Assembly: GCA_026707285.1 (NCBI GenBank)
Contig: JAPOXD010000056.1
Location: forward strand, 1 to 47,381
Length of the DNA: 47,381 bases
Direction of reading: 5' to 3'
Source of the DNA: Chloroflexota bacterium
GTDB lineage: Bacteria > Chloroflexota > UBA11872
Shown here piece by piece: positions 36,162 through 44,745 of this stretch. The first letter of the stretch is position 1. Each line of letters starts with the position of its first letter. The notes beneath the pieces are model-generated. The model did not search any database. It was not told where the DNA came from and saw nothing but the letters and a program-made list of their open reading frames with translations. The translations under genes and the position numbers were made by a program.

Positions 36162-37451
36162 AACGCCGCAATTGACGCGCCGACCGCCGTTCGGCCGAGC
36201 GTTCCCGATCTGGTCGCGGCGGCGCGCCGCGCCGCGCGGGAGGTCGCCAAGCTGGACGCCGACGCCAAGAATCAGGCGCTCGAGGCGATGGCGACGGCGC
36301 TCCGAGCCGAGCAGTCCGACGTGCTGGCTGCCAACGCCGACGATGTCGCGCGGGCGCGCGCCGCGGGTCGCGACGACGCCTTCATCGACCGCCTCACGCT
36401 CACTCCGTCGCGGATCGACGGGATCGCCGACGCGCTGGGGACCGTCATCGGCCTGCCCGACCCCGTGGGCGAGTCGGTCGACGCGCGCCGCCTGCCGAAC
36501 GGCCTGGAAGTTGCCCGACGTCGCGTGCCGCTGGGGGTGATCGGTGCCGTCTTCGAGTCGCGTCCGAACGTGGCCATCGATATTTCGGCCCTGGGTCTCA
36601 AGGCCGGCAACGCGGTGATTCTGCGCGGCGGCAGCGAGTCCCAGCACAGCACCGGCGCGCTGGTCCGGTTGGCGCGCGAGGCGCTGCCTGCGGCCGGCGT
36701 GCCGGCGGATGCGCTTCAGGCCATCACCAATCCCGACCGGGACCTCGTGCGTGAGCTGTTGCAGGCGCGCCACGGCGTGGACGTCGTGGTGCCTCGCGGC
36801 GGGCAGGGGCTGATCGATTTCGTGACCGAGACGGCCTCGGTGCCGGTGATCGAAACGGGATGGGGCGTGTGCCACACCTATGTGGACGCGAGCGCCGATC
36901 TTTCGGCGGCCGAGCGCATCGTGGTGAACGCCAAGACCCGGCGACCGTCGATCTGCAACGCGCTGGACACCCTGCTGGTCGATCGATTGGTGGCGTCCGA
37001 GTTCGTGCCGACCGTGGGGCAGGCCCTGGCGGACAAGAGCGTCGAGATGCACGCCGACGCCGACGCGCTGCCGCTGCTGGACGGCCTCGCGCGCGTCGTT
37101 AACCTGGCGGGCGATGACCTCGACACCGAATGGCTTGACCTGCGCATGTCGGTGGTCGTCGTGGACGGCATTGACGAGGCGCTGAGCCACATTCAAACGC
37201 ATGGGTCAGGCCACTCGGAGGCGATCGTGACCCGCTCGCTCACCAATGCCGAGCGCTTTCTCGACGAGGTCGACGCAGCGGCGGTCTACGTGAACGCTTC
37301 CACCCAGTTCACAGACGGCGGCGAGTTCGGACTCGGCGCCGAGGTGGGCATCAGCACCCAGAAGCTGCACGCCCGCGGTCCGATGGGCTTGCGCGAGCTG
37401 ACCACGTACAAATGGGTCGTGCGCGGCGATGGGCACGTGCGCCCGCTCTGA
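36159..37451 (+). CDS. proA: Glutamate-5-semialdehyde dehydrogenase (gamma-glutamyl phosphate reductase)
   Basis: 430 aa from the inferred ATT start. It reduces gamma-glutamyl phosphate with NADPH in proline synthesis. Conserved N-terminal ProA sequence (VPDLVAAARRAAREVAKLDA, then KNQALEAMA) begins well before ATG 36288, and other landmarks are VIGAVFESRPNV, LILRGGSE-like residues VILRGGSES, the catalytic Cys in RRPSICNALDTLLV and the C-terminal RGPMGLRELTTYKW. Starting at ATG 36288 would delete about 43 residues, including the first helix. Length from ATT suits the family. A sequencing error at the start codon is the main alternative. It forms an operon with proB. Confidence 0.93.
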   Translation: MNAAIDAPTAVRPSVPDLVAAARRAAREVAKLDADAKNQALEAMATALRAEQSDVLAANADDVARARAAGRDDAFIDRLTLTPSRIDGIADALGTVIGLPDPVGESVDARRLPNGLEVARRRVPLGVIGAVFESRPNVAIDISALGLKAGNAVILRGGSESQHSTGALVRLAREALPAAGVPADALQAITNPDRDLVRELLQARHGVDVVVPRGGQGLIDFVTETASVPVIETGWGVCHTYVDASADLSAAERIVVNAKTRRPSICNALDTLLVDRLVASEFVPTVGQALADKSVEMHADADALPLLDGLARVVNLAGDDLDTEWLDLRMSVVVVDGIDEALSHIQTHGSGHSEAIVTRSLTNAERFLDEVDAAAVYVNASTQFTDGGEFGLGAEVGISTQKLHARGPMGLRELTTYKWVVRGDGHVRPL

Positions 37452-37572
37452 CGCTCCGCGTCCGCCGTGTGCGGCAGTGCCTTCAGCGTGATCGCTTGCA
37501 CCGCGATGGGGCCTCCGGCCAGCTTGACCCTGTCCCCCTAGCAGGCGGATTGGGCCGGAAGGGCCCTGCCTC

Positions 37573-38556
37573 GTGCCCTTGAACGCTTTTGGCGCTGCAT
37601 CAATCCAATGGATAGGGCGGCAGGCCGAGCGTGTTGGCGGGCGCCTGCGGCAGGCGGGATTGCCGCCCGTCGGTCCGGCCGTGAGACCTCGCCTGGCCGC
37701 GCTGCTTTTGCTGGCGGCGCTGCTCATCGTGGTCGCCAGCGTGATTCGCGCGCGTCCGGATTCGAGTGCGCCGCCGCCGCTCGCCGCAGGCGAGCTGGAG
37801 CTGCGCGCACTGGACGTCGGTCAGGGCGACGCCCTGCTGACGCGGCTGGATGACGCGGCCATGCTGGTGGATGCGGGACCCGATGCGCTCACCGCCGGGG
37901 CGGCGATCGTGCCGCAGCTTCGCCGGTTGGGCGTGGAGCGCCTCGACTACCTGGTCTTAACGCACGCCGACGGCGACCACATCGGTGGCGCGCCGACCGT
38001 CATGCGCGAGTTCGCCGTCGGAACCGTGGTTCACGCCGATCACGACCTGGACCATCCGGTGATGCGCGAGGTGATCGACCTGGCCCTCGATGCCGGCGTG
38101 GTGGTTCAGCAGGTCAGGCGCGGCGACGCGCTGGCGTGGCACCCGCGGGTGGACCTGTCGGTGCTCAATCCGCCGGAACCGGGACCGGAGGACGACAACA
38201 ACCGGTCGGTCGTGCTGCACCTGGCCTATCGGGCATCGGCGATGCTATTGACGGGCGACATTGAGGCGTCCGCCGAAGGGGAGCTCGCGGCGTCCGGTGT
38301 TCTGACGCCCGCCGACGTGTTCAAGGTGCCGCACCACGGCTCCAACAGCTCGTCCACCGCGGCGTTCCTGGACGCCGTCGAGCCTCAGATCGCCGTGGTG
38401 TCAGCCGGGCGCTACAACGCCTTCGACCACCCGCGGGATAGCGCCCTGCGCCGTCTCCGTGCGCGCGGCGCGGAGGTCTTTCGTACCGATCTCGGCGGGA
38501 GCGTCACGGTCCGCACCGACGGCCGGGTCATCCAGGTGTTTCTGGAACGGGCGTAG
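37573..38556 (+). CDS. ComEC-like metallo-beta-lactamase-fold protein
   Basis: 327 aa from GTG 37573. One membrane span (about 41-58) precedes a metallo-beta-lactamase domain beginning LDVGQGDALL, with LTHADGDHIGG as the metal motif, TGDIE and VPHHGSNSS. This equals the C-terminal part of ComEC/Rec2, the DNA uptake channel, but the competence membrane domain is absent. Stand-alone forms are common and may be secreted or membrane-tethered nucleases or hydrolases. GTG 37681 would start just before the membrane span. Whether it is a remnant of a longer comEC cannot be decided here, but no competence-domain codons precede it. Confidence 0.82.
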   Translation: MPLNAFGAASIQWIGRQAERVGGRLRQAGLPPVGPAVRPRLAALLLLAALLIVVASVIRARPDSSAPPPLAAGELELRALDVGQGDALLTRLDDAAMLVDAGPDALTAGAAIVPQLRRLGVERLDYLVLTHADGDHIGGAPTVMREFAVGTVVHADHDLDHPVMREVIDLALDAGVVVQQVRRGDALAWHPRVDLSVLNPPEPGPEDDNNRSVVLHLAYRASAMLLTGDIEASAEGELAASGVLTPADVFKVPHHGSNSSSTAAFLDAVEPQIAVVSAGRYNAFDHPRDSALRRLRARGAEVFRTDLGGSVTVRTDGRVIQVFLERA

Positions 38557-38579
38557 TGCTCGACCGGGCGGATCCCGAG

Positions 38580-39350
38580 CTAGTGGGCCGTCCAGCCGCC
38601 GTCGACGGTGAGCACGGTGCCGGTGACGAACGCTGCTTCGTCGCTGACGAGGTACGCGGCGGCGGCGGCGATGTCCTCGGGCTCGGCCCACAGGCGCTCG
38701 AGCAAGCTCATGTCGCGCAGGACCTGGTCCCAGCCGTCGGGATTGCGGTGCTTCACGTCGTCCATCACGGGCGTGTACACCGCGCCGGGCGCGAGGGCGT
38801 TGGCCCGGATCCCGGCGCGGCCATAGTCGCGCGCGATGGTCTTCATCAGCATTTCCACGCCCGCCTTGGCGGTGCAGTAGGCCGCCTGCCGATCGAAGGC
38901 GACCGAGCCGCCCACCGATGAGGTGGCGAGGATCGATCCGGCGCCGGCCTCGATCATGTGTGGAATGACGTATCTGCAGCACAGGTAGACGCCGGTGAGG
39001 GTGACGCCGATGTGCCGGTCCCAGACGTCCTCGGACGTGTCGGCGATGGCAAAAAGCTCGTCAAGGTAGGCGGCGTTGGCAAACAGGATGTCGATCCGGC
39101 CGTGGGTTGCGAGGGTTTCATCGACGAGCGCCTGCACGTCCTTGGTGTTTGATACGTCGCAATGGATGAATGACGCTTCGCCGCCGTCGTGACTGATCAA
39201 TTGGACGGTGTGCTCGCCGCCGGCGGTATTGATATCGGCGATCACCACCGTTGCGCCTTCGCGGGCGAACCGAATGGCGCTGGCGCGACCGATGCCCGAT
39301 GCCGCGCCGGTGACGATGGCTGCCTTGCCCGCAAGCCGTGAGGTGACCAT
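38580..39350 (-). CDS. SDR family NAD(P)-dependent oxidoreductase
   Basis: 256 aa, classical short-chain dehydrogenase. The cofactor motif is TGAASGIG (14-21); DINTAG follows the second strand, and an Asp there favours NAD. The usual NNAG appears as NAAY. The catalytic Ser is in ATSSVGG and the Tyr/Lys pair in AYCTAKAG. The C-terminal GTVLTVDGG is typical. The substrate is unknown. Its promoter can be seen upstream (39389-39418), and it ends 23 bp from the convergent ComEC-like gene. Confidence 0.92.
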   Translation of the reverse strand: MVTSRLAGKAAIVTGAASGIGRASAIRFAREGATVVIADINTAGGEHTVQLISHDGGEASFIHCDVSNTKDVQALVDETLATHGRIDILFANAAYLDELFAIADTSEDVWDRHIGVTLTGVYLCCRYVIPHMIEAGAGSILATSSVGGSVAFDRQAAYCTAKAGVEMLMKTIARDYGRAGIRANALAPGAVYTPVMDDVKHRNPDGWDQVLRDMSLLERLWAEPEDIAAAAAYLVSDEAAFVTGTVLTVDGGWTAH

Positions 39351-39682
39351 GAGTTGACCCGATATGCGAATAGACAGTGTTGATGTGAATCATAGCATGT
39401 AGTCCGAGCCGCCATCAATTTCAAGAGAAACGTTGCGATTTAGACGCTGATAAGGCTCGATTTATCTTCGTATGAAATAGTGGGATGCGTACTGGGATTG
39501 TCTGGCGATTCCAACGGCCTCCGGTCCGTAGTTCAGAATCGTCATTTTCGCCAAAATGCTAGACTCCGGCGCTGCAATCCTGGTGGGATCGTCATGGTCC
39601 GGCATCGCCGACCGGACAACCCGAGTGATGCGTGTCACATAAGCCCTTCCGGTCGCCTCGATCAGTGTCACGCGCCTGACTC
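39351..39682. other. Divergent intergenic region, relatively AT-rich
   Basis: The 332 bp between the SDR gene and the aspartoacylase-like operon hold the SDR promoter on the minus strand. No RNA gene, repeat or convincing plus-strand promoter was found, and open frames in it are short and non-conserved in appearance. Confidence 0.5.
39389..39418 (-). promoter_or_regulatory. Sigma-70-like promoter for the SDR gene
   Basis: On the minus strand TTGATG (39418-39413) and TATGAT (39394-39389) are separated by 18 bp. The leader to ATG 39350 would be about 32 nt. Confidence 0.45.
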
Positions 39683-40654
39683 ATGACGGCTGAGCGCAAG
39701 GTCCGAGCGATTGCCGTGCCCGGGCATCCGTCAGCGGAGATCCCGCTGATCGAGTTCTCGGCGACGACGCCCGGGCCGGTGGTCAATATCGTCGGCGGCC
39801 TTGCTGGCACGGCGTATCCAGGCATCGCGGCGTGTCGCATGCTGGCCAAGCGATTGCCTGGGCTGCTGACCAAGGGACGCGTCCGCATCGTGCCGGTGGT
39901 GGACGTGGCGGGGTTCTATGCGCGGGCCGCCCGCTTCTGCCCGCTGGATGGGCGCGCGGTGGTTGGCGCATTCACCACTGCGGCGGCGGAGGAACGCTCA
40001 GCGAGCGATCGCATCGCCGAGGCCGTGGCCGAAGCCATCGCGGACGCCGACGTTCACATCGATGTCCGCGGCGGCGAGTTGACCGAGCTGCACGCGCATT
40101 GGGCTGCCGTTCCTCCAGCAGCTTCGCAGTTCGAATCCCTGGCACTGGCCGTGGCTTCCGGCGCCGATATGCGCGTTTCCGTGGACCCGGAAGATCCGAT
40201 GGCACTCGAACTGGGTGCGGCCGGTCGCATCGCGACCGGAAGCCGGGCGGCGCTCATCATTTCCGGGGGCGGCGGCGTCACCGACGTCGTCGGGCATGCC
40301 CAGGTGCTCTTGGACGACCTGCTGCGAGTGCTGGATGCCCTCGACGTGATCGACGGAATCGTGACGGAACGCGCGGTGCCGCTGCGTGTCGTCGGACCGA
40401 GGGTTTGGAGCCACATTGCCGAGTCGCCGGGGTTGTGGATGCCGGCGACCGCGCCGGGTGTCTGGGTGGCCGCCGGTGAAGTGCTGGGCCATATCCGGGA
40501 CTACTTCGGCGAACCGTTGCAGGAGGTGACCGCACCGTTCGACGGCGCCGTCTTGGCGCTTACCACCAGCATGGCCGTCAACGTCGAGCCCGCCCCTGAC
40601 GGCGACCGTTGGTTTGGGCGCACGGTCACAGTGGCGGAGGCAAGTCGGGAATGA
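39683..40654 (+). CDS. Succinylglutamate desuccinylase/aspartoacylase-like protein without zinc ligands
   Basis: 323 aa, with the overall layout of the AstE/ASPA branch of M14 metallocarboxypeptidases and similar to the third gene of this operon. Active members bind zinc with His-x-x-Glu and a later His. Here the first motif reads GGLAGTAYPG (Ala41 and Ala44 replace His and Glu) and the third position is Arg129 in HIDVRGGE. The catalytic Glu position reads Ser193. All key residues are therefore lost while the fold and the C-terminal beta domain look kept, which suggests a pseudoenzyme, perhaps a binding or regulatory subunit. Its stop overlaps the next start (ATGA). Confidence 0.75.
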   Translation: MTAERKVRAIAVPGHPSAEIPLIEFSATTPGPVVNIVGGLAGTAYPGIAACRMLAKRLPGLLTKGRVRIVPVVDVAGFYARAARFCPLDGRAVVGAFTTAAAEERSASDRIAEAVAEAIADADVHIDVRGGELTELHAHWAAVPPAASQFESLALAVASGADMRVSVDPEDPMALELGAAGRIATGSRAALIISGGGGVTDVVGHAQVLLDDLLRVLDALDVIDGIVTERAVPLRVVGPRVWSHIAESPGLWMPATAPGVWVAAGEVLGHIRDYFGEPLQEVTAPFDGAVLALTTSMAVNVEPAPDGDRWFGRTVTVAEASRE

Positions 40655-41940
40655 CAGCGACGCTTGACCTCACCGCCGCGCGGACGGCGGCCTGGGAGGC
40701 CTTCGACCAGCGCCATGAGGAGCATGTCGCGAGCCTGCAACAGTTCGTGCGCATTCCGAGCGCGCGCGGCGAGGAATTGGCGGCGCAGCAGTGGATGGCG
40801 CGTCGCATGGAGAGCCTGGGGCTGGACGTGGAAATGATCGAGTGCGACCCCGACGCGCTGGCCCGCTATCCGACCTGGAGTCCCACCGATTGGTCCTATG
40901 AGAATCGGCCCAACGTGGCGGGCCGCTGGCCGGGGACCGGCGGCGGGCGGTCGCTGATCCTCAACGCGCACGTGGACACCACCTCCCCGGAGCCGGTTGA
41001 GCTGTGGAGCCGCGACCCGTGGGGCGGCGAGATCGATGGCAACCGCCTCTATGCGCGCGGCGCCCAGGACGACAAGGCCGGCTGCTGCGAGATGCTATTC
41101 GTGGTGCGGGCGCTGCAGGACGCGGGTCTGCGCCTCAAGGGCGATCTCATCCTCGAGACCACGATCGACGAGGAGTGCTCCGGCAACGGCTCGCTGGCGC
41201 TGGTCGCCGCGGGGTACGAGGCCGACGGCGTGCTGATGCTGGACGGCACGGGCCTGGGGCGCGCGATCGTGGCTCATCCCGGTCACGTGGCCTTTCGCGT
41301 CACCATCCACGGCAAGCCGGTGCCGTATATCTCGGCCACGCACGGCGTGAACGCGATCGAAAAGGCCTCGGTGGTGATCCGGGCGCTGCGCGAGTTGGAG
41401 GCGAAAAAGAACGAAAGTGTGCCCCCGCGCTGGGCCGACACCAACCATCCGATTCACTTCAACGTCTACGGCATCACCGGCGGCGAGTGGGTCGGCACGG
41501 TTGCCGCCCGCTGCGTGCTGGACGCCACGTTGGGCTTCATGCCGCCCGAGACCGTGGCCGACGCGCGGGCGCAAATCGAGGCGACCGTGGCCGAGGCGGC
41601 CGCGCAGGACGCATGGCTGCGGGACCATCCGCCGCAGGTCACGTTCCAGGGTCTGGCCTTGGAGCCGCTGGACATGGGCGACGACAACCCCGTGGTGGCC
41701 CATCTGGCCGAGGCGCACCAGGTGACGACGGGGCTGCCGCTCGGGCCGGTGGCGATCACCGGCTTCTGCGACCTGCACCAGCACAGCCTGCGACGCCCAA
41801 CGCCCGGCTGCCTCTTCGGTCCCGGCAGCGGCGGCGGGGCGCACTCGGTGGATGAGTTCTTCGACCTGAACGATCTGGCCCCGGTGACGAAGACGGCGAT
41901 TGCCTTCGTCCTCGACTGGTGCGGGTGGGAAGCGACATGA
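40651..41940 (+). CDS. M20 family metallopeptidase (ArgE/DapE/ACY1 type)
   Basis: 429 aa. The metal ligands are visible in NAHVDTT, GAQDDKAG, TIDEECSGNG (catalytic Glu pair) and the C-terminal GGGAHSVDEFF. Members hydrolyse N-acyl amino acids, carbamoyl compounds or peptides. ATG 40651 overlaps the previous stop as ATGA and has GGAGG 10 nt upstream. The next gene starts within its own stop codon in the same way. Its place between two aspartoacylase-like genes suggests stepwise amide hydrolysis of one substrate. Confidence 0.92.
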   Translation: MTATLDLTAARTAAWEAFDQRHEEHVASLQQFVRIPSARGEELAAQQWMARRMESLGLDVEMIECDPDALARYPTWSPTDWSYENRPNVAGRWPGTGGGRSLILNAHVDTTSPEPVELWSRDPWGGEIDGNRLYARGAQDDKAGCCEMLFVVRALQDAGLRLKGDLILETTIDEECSGNGSLALVAAGYEADGVLMLDGTGLGRAIVAHPGHVAFRVTIHGKPVPYISATHGVNAIEKASVVIRALRELEAKKNESVPPRWADTNHPIHFNVYGITGGEWVGTVAARCVLDATLGFMPPETVADARAQIEATVAEAAAQDAWLRDHPPQVTFQGLALEPLDMGDDNPVVAHLAEAHQVTTGLPLGPVAITGFCDLHQHSLRRPTPGCLFGPGSGGGAHSVDEFFDLNDLAPVTKTAIAFVLDWCGWEAT

Positions 41941-42968
41941 GCGCTCGCGGCGGGTCCAAGACGACACGGGTCGAGCGGTACGTGCACCATTCGGGCGAGG
42001 AGTTGGAGATTCCCGTGGGCACGGTCGTCGGCGCGCGGTCGGGTCCGAAGTTCGGCGTCTCCTCCGGCATGCATGCCGGCGAGTTCGCGGGCATGCGCGC
42101 CGCCATTCGGCTCTGGCAGGAGCTGGATCCGGCGACGCTGCGCGGCGAGGTCCGCATCATCCCCATCATGAGCACGCGGGCGTTCTTCGCCCGGTCGACC
42201 CAGCTATCCCCGGTCGACGAGCGCGAGCTGCACTTCCAGCCGGCGGGTCGGCCCGAGGGGACCTACTCCGAGTTCCAGATCGACTGCGTCTTCAACCTCC
42301 TGCGGGACCTCGACTTCCACGTCGACATGCACGCTGGCGAGTACGTGCAGGCGCTGGACCCGTGGGTGGCCTTCGCCGACCCGACGACGAACGAGCGCCT
42401 GCGGCGGGACACGTGGCGGCTGGCCGGTTCCATGCCGGTGCCGTACCTGGACCCGCGCCAGGCCGAGATCCAGGACGAGTTCTCAAAGCTCGACCAGGGG
42501 CTGCCCTTCGCGCTGCTCGGCGTGGGCGTCGCGAACGTCTGGACGGAGATCGGCCAGAACGGCGTCCAGGACCCGGCGGACATCGAGCTTCAGTACCAGT
42601 CGCTGGCAAACGCCCTGAAGCGCTTCGACATGATCGACGGTGAGCCGGTGCCGGTGCCGCCGCAAGCGATCCTCGGCCCGCGGCGTTGGAGCATGGAATC
42701 GCTGGAGAGCGGCTATTGGCAGTCGGAGGTCAGCATCGGTCAGAAGGTGAGCAAGGGCCAGCGGGTGGGCGTGCTCGAAGACCTGGCCGGCAACCAAATC
42801 AAGACGTATACGGCTCCCGAAGACGCGGTGGTCCAGTATTTCTGGACCAGCCCGGCAATCAATGCTGAGCGCGTGCCGCATGGGTACCCGTGGCACCGGG
42901 GACTCATTCGCCTATCCGAGCTACGCCCCGACGCCCACCGCGACCCGAGGCTGGAGCTCGCCCGCTGA
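41937..42968 (+). CDS. Succinylglutamate desuccinylase/aspartoacylase family hydrolase
   Basis: 343 aa. The zinc site is complete: His46 and Glu49 in SGMHAGEFAG and His132 in HVDMHAGE; Glu204 in VWTEIGQNG fits the catalytic Glu. Relatives remove acyl groups from N-acyl amino acids or related amides. ATG 41937 overlaps the M20 stop (ATGA), with GGTGGGA just upstream. It is the intact partner of the degenerate gene at 39683, and the pair probably arose by duplication within this operon. Confidence 0.9.
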   Translation: MSARGGSKTTRVERYVHHSGEELEIPVGTVVGARSGPKFGVSSGMHAGEFAGMRAAIRLWQELDPATLRGEVRIIPIMSTRAFFARSTQLSPVDERELHFQPAGRPEGTYSEFQIDCVFNLLRDLDFHVDMHAGEYVQALDPWVAFADPTTNERLRRDTWRLAGSMPVPYLDPRQAEIQDEFSKLDQGLPFALLGVGVANVWTEIGQNGVQDPADIELQYQSLANALKRFDMIDGEPVPVPPQAILGPRRWSMESLESGYWQSEVSIGQKVSKGQRVGVLEDLAGNQIKTYTAPEDAVVQYFWTSPAINAERVPHGYPWHRGLIRLSELRPDAHRDPRLELAR

Positions 42969-43001
42969 GGCCGGACGGCTAGCTTCCGCCGGCTGAATTC
43001 T

Positions 43002-43376
43002 TTAGGCCGGGACTTCGTCGTCCGGGAGGTTGGGCGCGAGGAAGCACATCATCAGCAGCGGCTCGTCGCCGACGACTCGCAGCGAGTGGCGGGAACCGCG
43101 GGCGGCATAGAGCACGGCGCCGGGCTCGGCCATGATTGGTTCGTTGTCGTCGAAGGTGAACTCCGCGCAGCCCTCGTGCACGACGAAGACCTCCTCGCAG
43201 TCGGGGTGGTAGTGCGCGGCCTGGGCGGTTCCGGACGGCCAGTGCAGCAGCACGCTGCGGTGTTCGGCGGTGGCGCTGATGCGTTCGCGCCAGGTTCCGG
43301 AGCCGTTGCGCTGTTTGATGGCGGCGATGGCGTCGTGCGCCAGGTTGTTGGCCGTGGCCGGGTCGACGAATGGCAT
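43002..43376 (-). CDS. Small cupin domain protein
   Basis: 124 aa from ATG 43376, which begins the conserved part; AAAGGA lies about 10-15 nt upstream. The cupin motifs are HYHPDCEEVFVVHEG and EPGAVLYAARGSRHSLRV, giving His, His, Glu and His metal ligands in the usual order. Single-domain cupins may be sugar or ketoacid isomerases, dioxygenases or sensors; the role is unknown. It follows the GH4 gene with a 25-bp gap and is probably cotranscribed. Confidence 0.85.
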   Translation of the reverse strand: MPFVDPATANNLAHDAIAAIKQRNGSGTWRERISATAEHRSVLLHWPSGTAQAAHYHPDCEEVFVVHEGCAEFTFDDNEPIMAEPGAVLYAARGSRHSLRVVGDEPLLMMCFLAPNLPDDEVPA

Positions 43377-43401
43377 TGGGCGTGAGTCCTTTCGTGGGGC
43401 G

Positions 43402-44694
43402 CTAGCGGTATTCGCGCAGGTAGTCCGCGTGCGCATCCATGAGCTCGCGGCCCATGGCGAGTCCGGCGTCAACGTCCACGATCGTGCGGTCGGCAAGGAG
43501 GGCTAGCAGGGCGAGGTCGCGGTCGCGTTGGATGATCGCGTCGGTGAGGAGCTCCAGCTGGTCGATCCATGGTCGCAGCGTCCCGGCGACGGGTTCGGGG
43601 ACCGCGCCCACCGGCTCGCGGGTCATGCCGCTCGCGTCGAACCAGGCCGGTACCTCGACGTTGGCCCACGGCGCGAGATTGCTGACGGCGCCCTCGTTGG
43701 GAATGTTGACGTAATCGCTGCCGTCGCGGCCGGCAGACAGCGCCGCGATCAGCTTCAGGGCCTTTTCGCTGGTGGGCTTGAAGAGCGAGTCGGGCAGCGG
43801 GTCCGAGCCGGTGGCAATCTCGCTGAACCGGCGCTGGACCTCGGTTCCCCGATCGAAGTACTCGTCCATGTCGAAGCGGAACAGGCCGCGCGGCAGCTTT
43901 CCGTCGTCGCCCGGACGGCAGTACCAGGGGAAGAACTCGCTGACGTGGCGGTCGCCGGGGGACGGGAAGAATCCGTAAAGCTCCAACAGGTCCCAGCTCA
44001 CGTCCAGGCGCTCGCTTGGCGGCGGGCGCTGGGCGGCCTTGAGCGCCGGATAGAGGTCCGTGCCATTGCGGCGCAGATCGAGAATCCACTGCAGGTGGTT
44101 GATGCCGGCGGCGCGGACGGACAACTCGTCTCCAGGGTGGTCAAGAAACTGCGCCAGGCGTCGCGTGGTGCCCTCGATGCCGTGGCACAGACCGACCACC
44201 TTGAGATCGGTGCACTTGGCCAGGGTGCGGCAGATGGCGCACATGGGGTTGGTGTAGTTGAAGAGCCAGGCATCGGGGCACAGGTCGCCCATGTCCTGGG
44301 CAATCGCCTGGAACACGGGCACGGTGCGCAGCGCCCGTGACCACCCGCCGGGACCGACGGTGTCGCCCGTGGTGAGGACCATGCCGTGTTTCTCGGCGAT
44401 GTCGAGGTCGATGGTCCACAGGCGACGGTGGTCCAGCGCGATGGCGACGATGACGTAGTCGGCGCCGTCCAGCAGGTCGCGGCGGTCGGTGGACGATTCG
44501 ATCCGGTAGGGCATGTCCCGCTCGGCCACCATGCGCTCGACGACGCGCGTGGTGACGCCGAGCGTTTCCGCGTCGACGTCGCAGAGGGCAATCGTGCTGC
44601 CGGCCAGGTCGTCGCGGGCGTGCCAGAGGTCGGCCACGATGGTCGGGGCGAAGACGCGGCTGGCCCCGATGACGACAATCTTGACGGCTGCCAC
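43402..44694 (-). CDS. Glycoside hydrolase family 4 protein
   Basis: 430 aa. GH4 enzymes cleave alpha- or beta-glycosides through an NAD- and Mn-dependent oxidation-elimination route. The N-terminal dinucleotide site is IVVIGASRVFAP, the substrate motif is FNYTNPM (145-151), and the Mn ligands fit Cys170 and His171 in GLCHG with His200 in GINHL. Whether it acts on alpha-galactosides, glucuronides or other sugars is unclear. It sits in a minus-strand run with an SDR, a cupin and oligopeptide-type ABC genes, suggesting uptake and breakdown of a glycoside. Confidence 0.92.
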   Translation of the reverse strand: MAAVKIVVIGASRVFAPTIVADLWHARDDLAGSTIALCDVDAETLGVTTRVVERMVAERDMPYRIESSTDRRDLLDGADYVIVAIALDHRRLWTIDLDIAEKHGMVLTTGDTVGPGGWSRALRTVPVFQAIAQDMGDLCPDAWLFNYTNPMCAICRTLAKCTDLKVVGLCHGIEGTTRRLAQFLDHPGDELSVRAAGINHLQWILDLRRNGTDLYPALKAAQRPPPSERLDVSWDLLELYGFFPSPGDRHVSEFFPWYCRPGDDGKLPRGLFRFDMDEYFDRGTEVQRRFSEIATGSDPLPDSLFKPTSEKALKLIAALSAGRDGSDYVNIPNEGAVSNLAPWANVEVPAWFDASGMTREPVGAVPEPVAGTLRPWIDQLELLTDAIIQRDRDLALLALLADRTIVDVDAGLAMGRELMDAHADYLREYR

Positions 44695-44745
44695 GGCGAA
44701 CTCCGGCGGTCTAGCGCGTGAGCGGCGTCGGCGAGGCCCCGCGCG

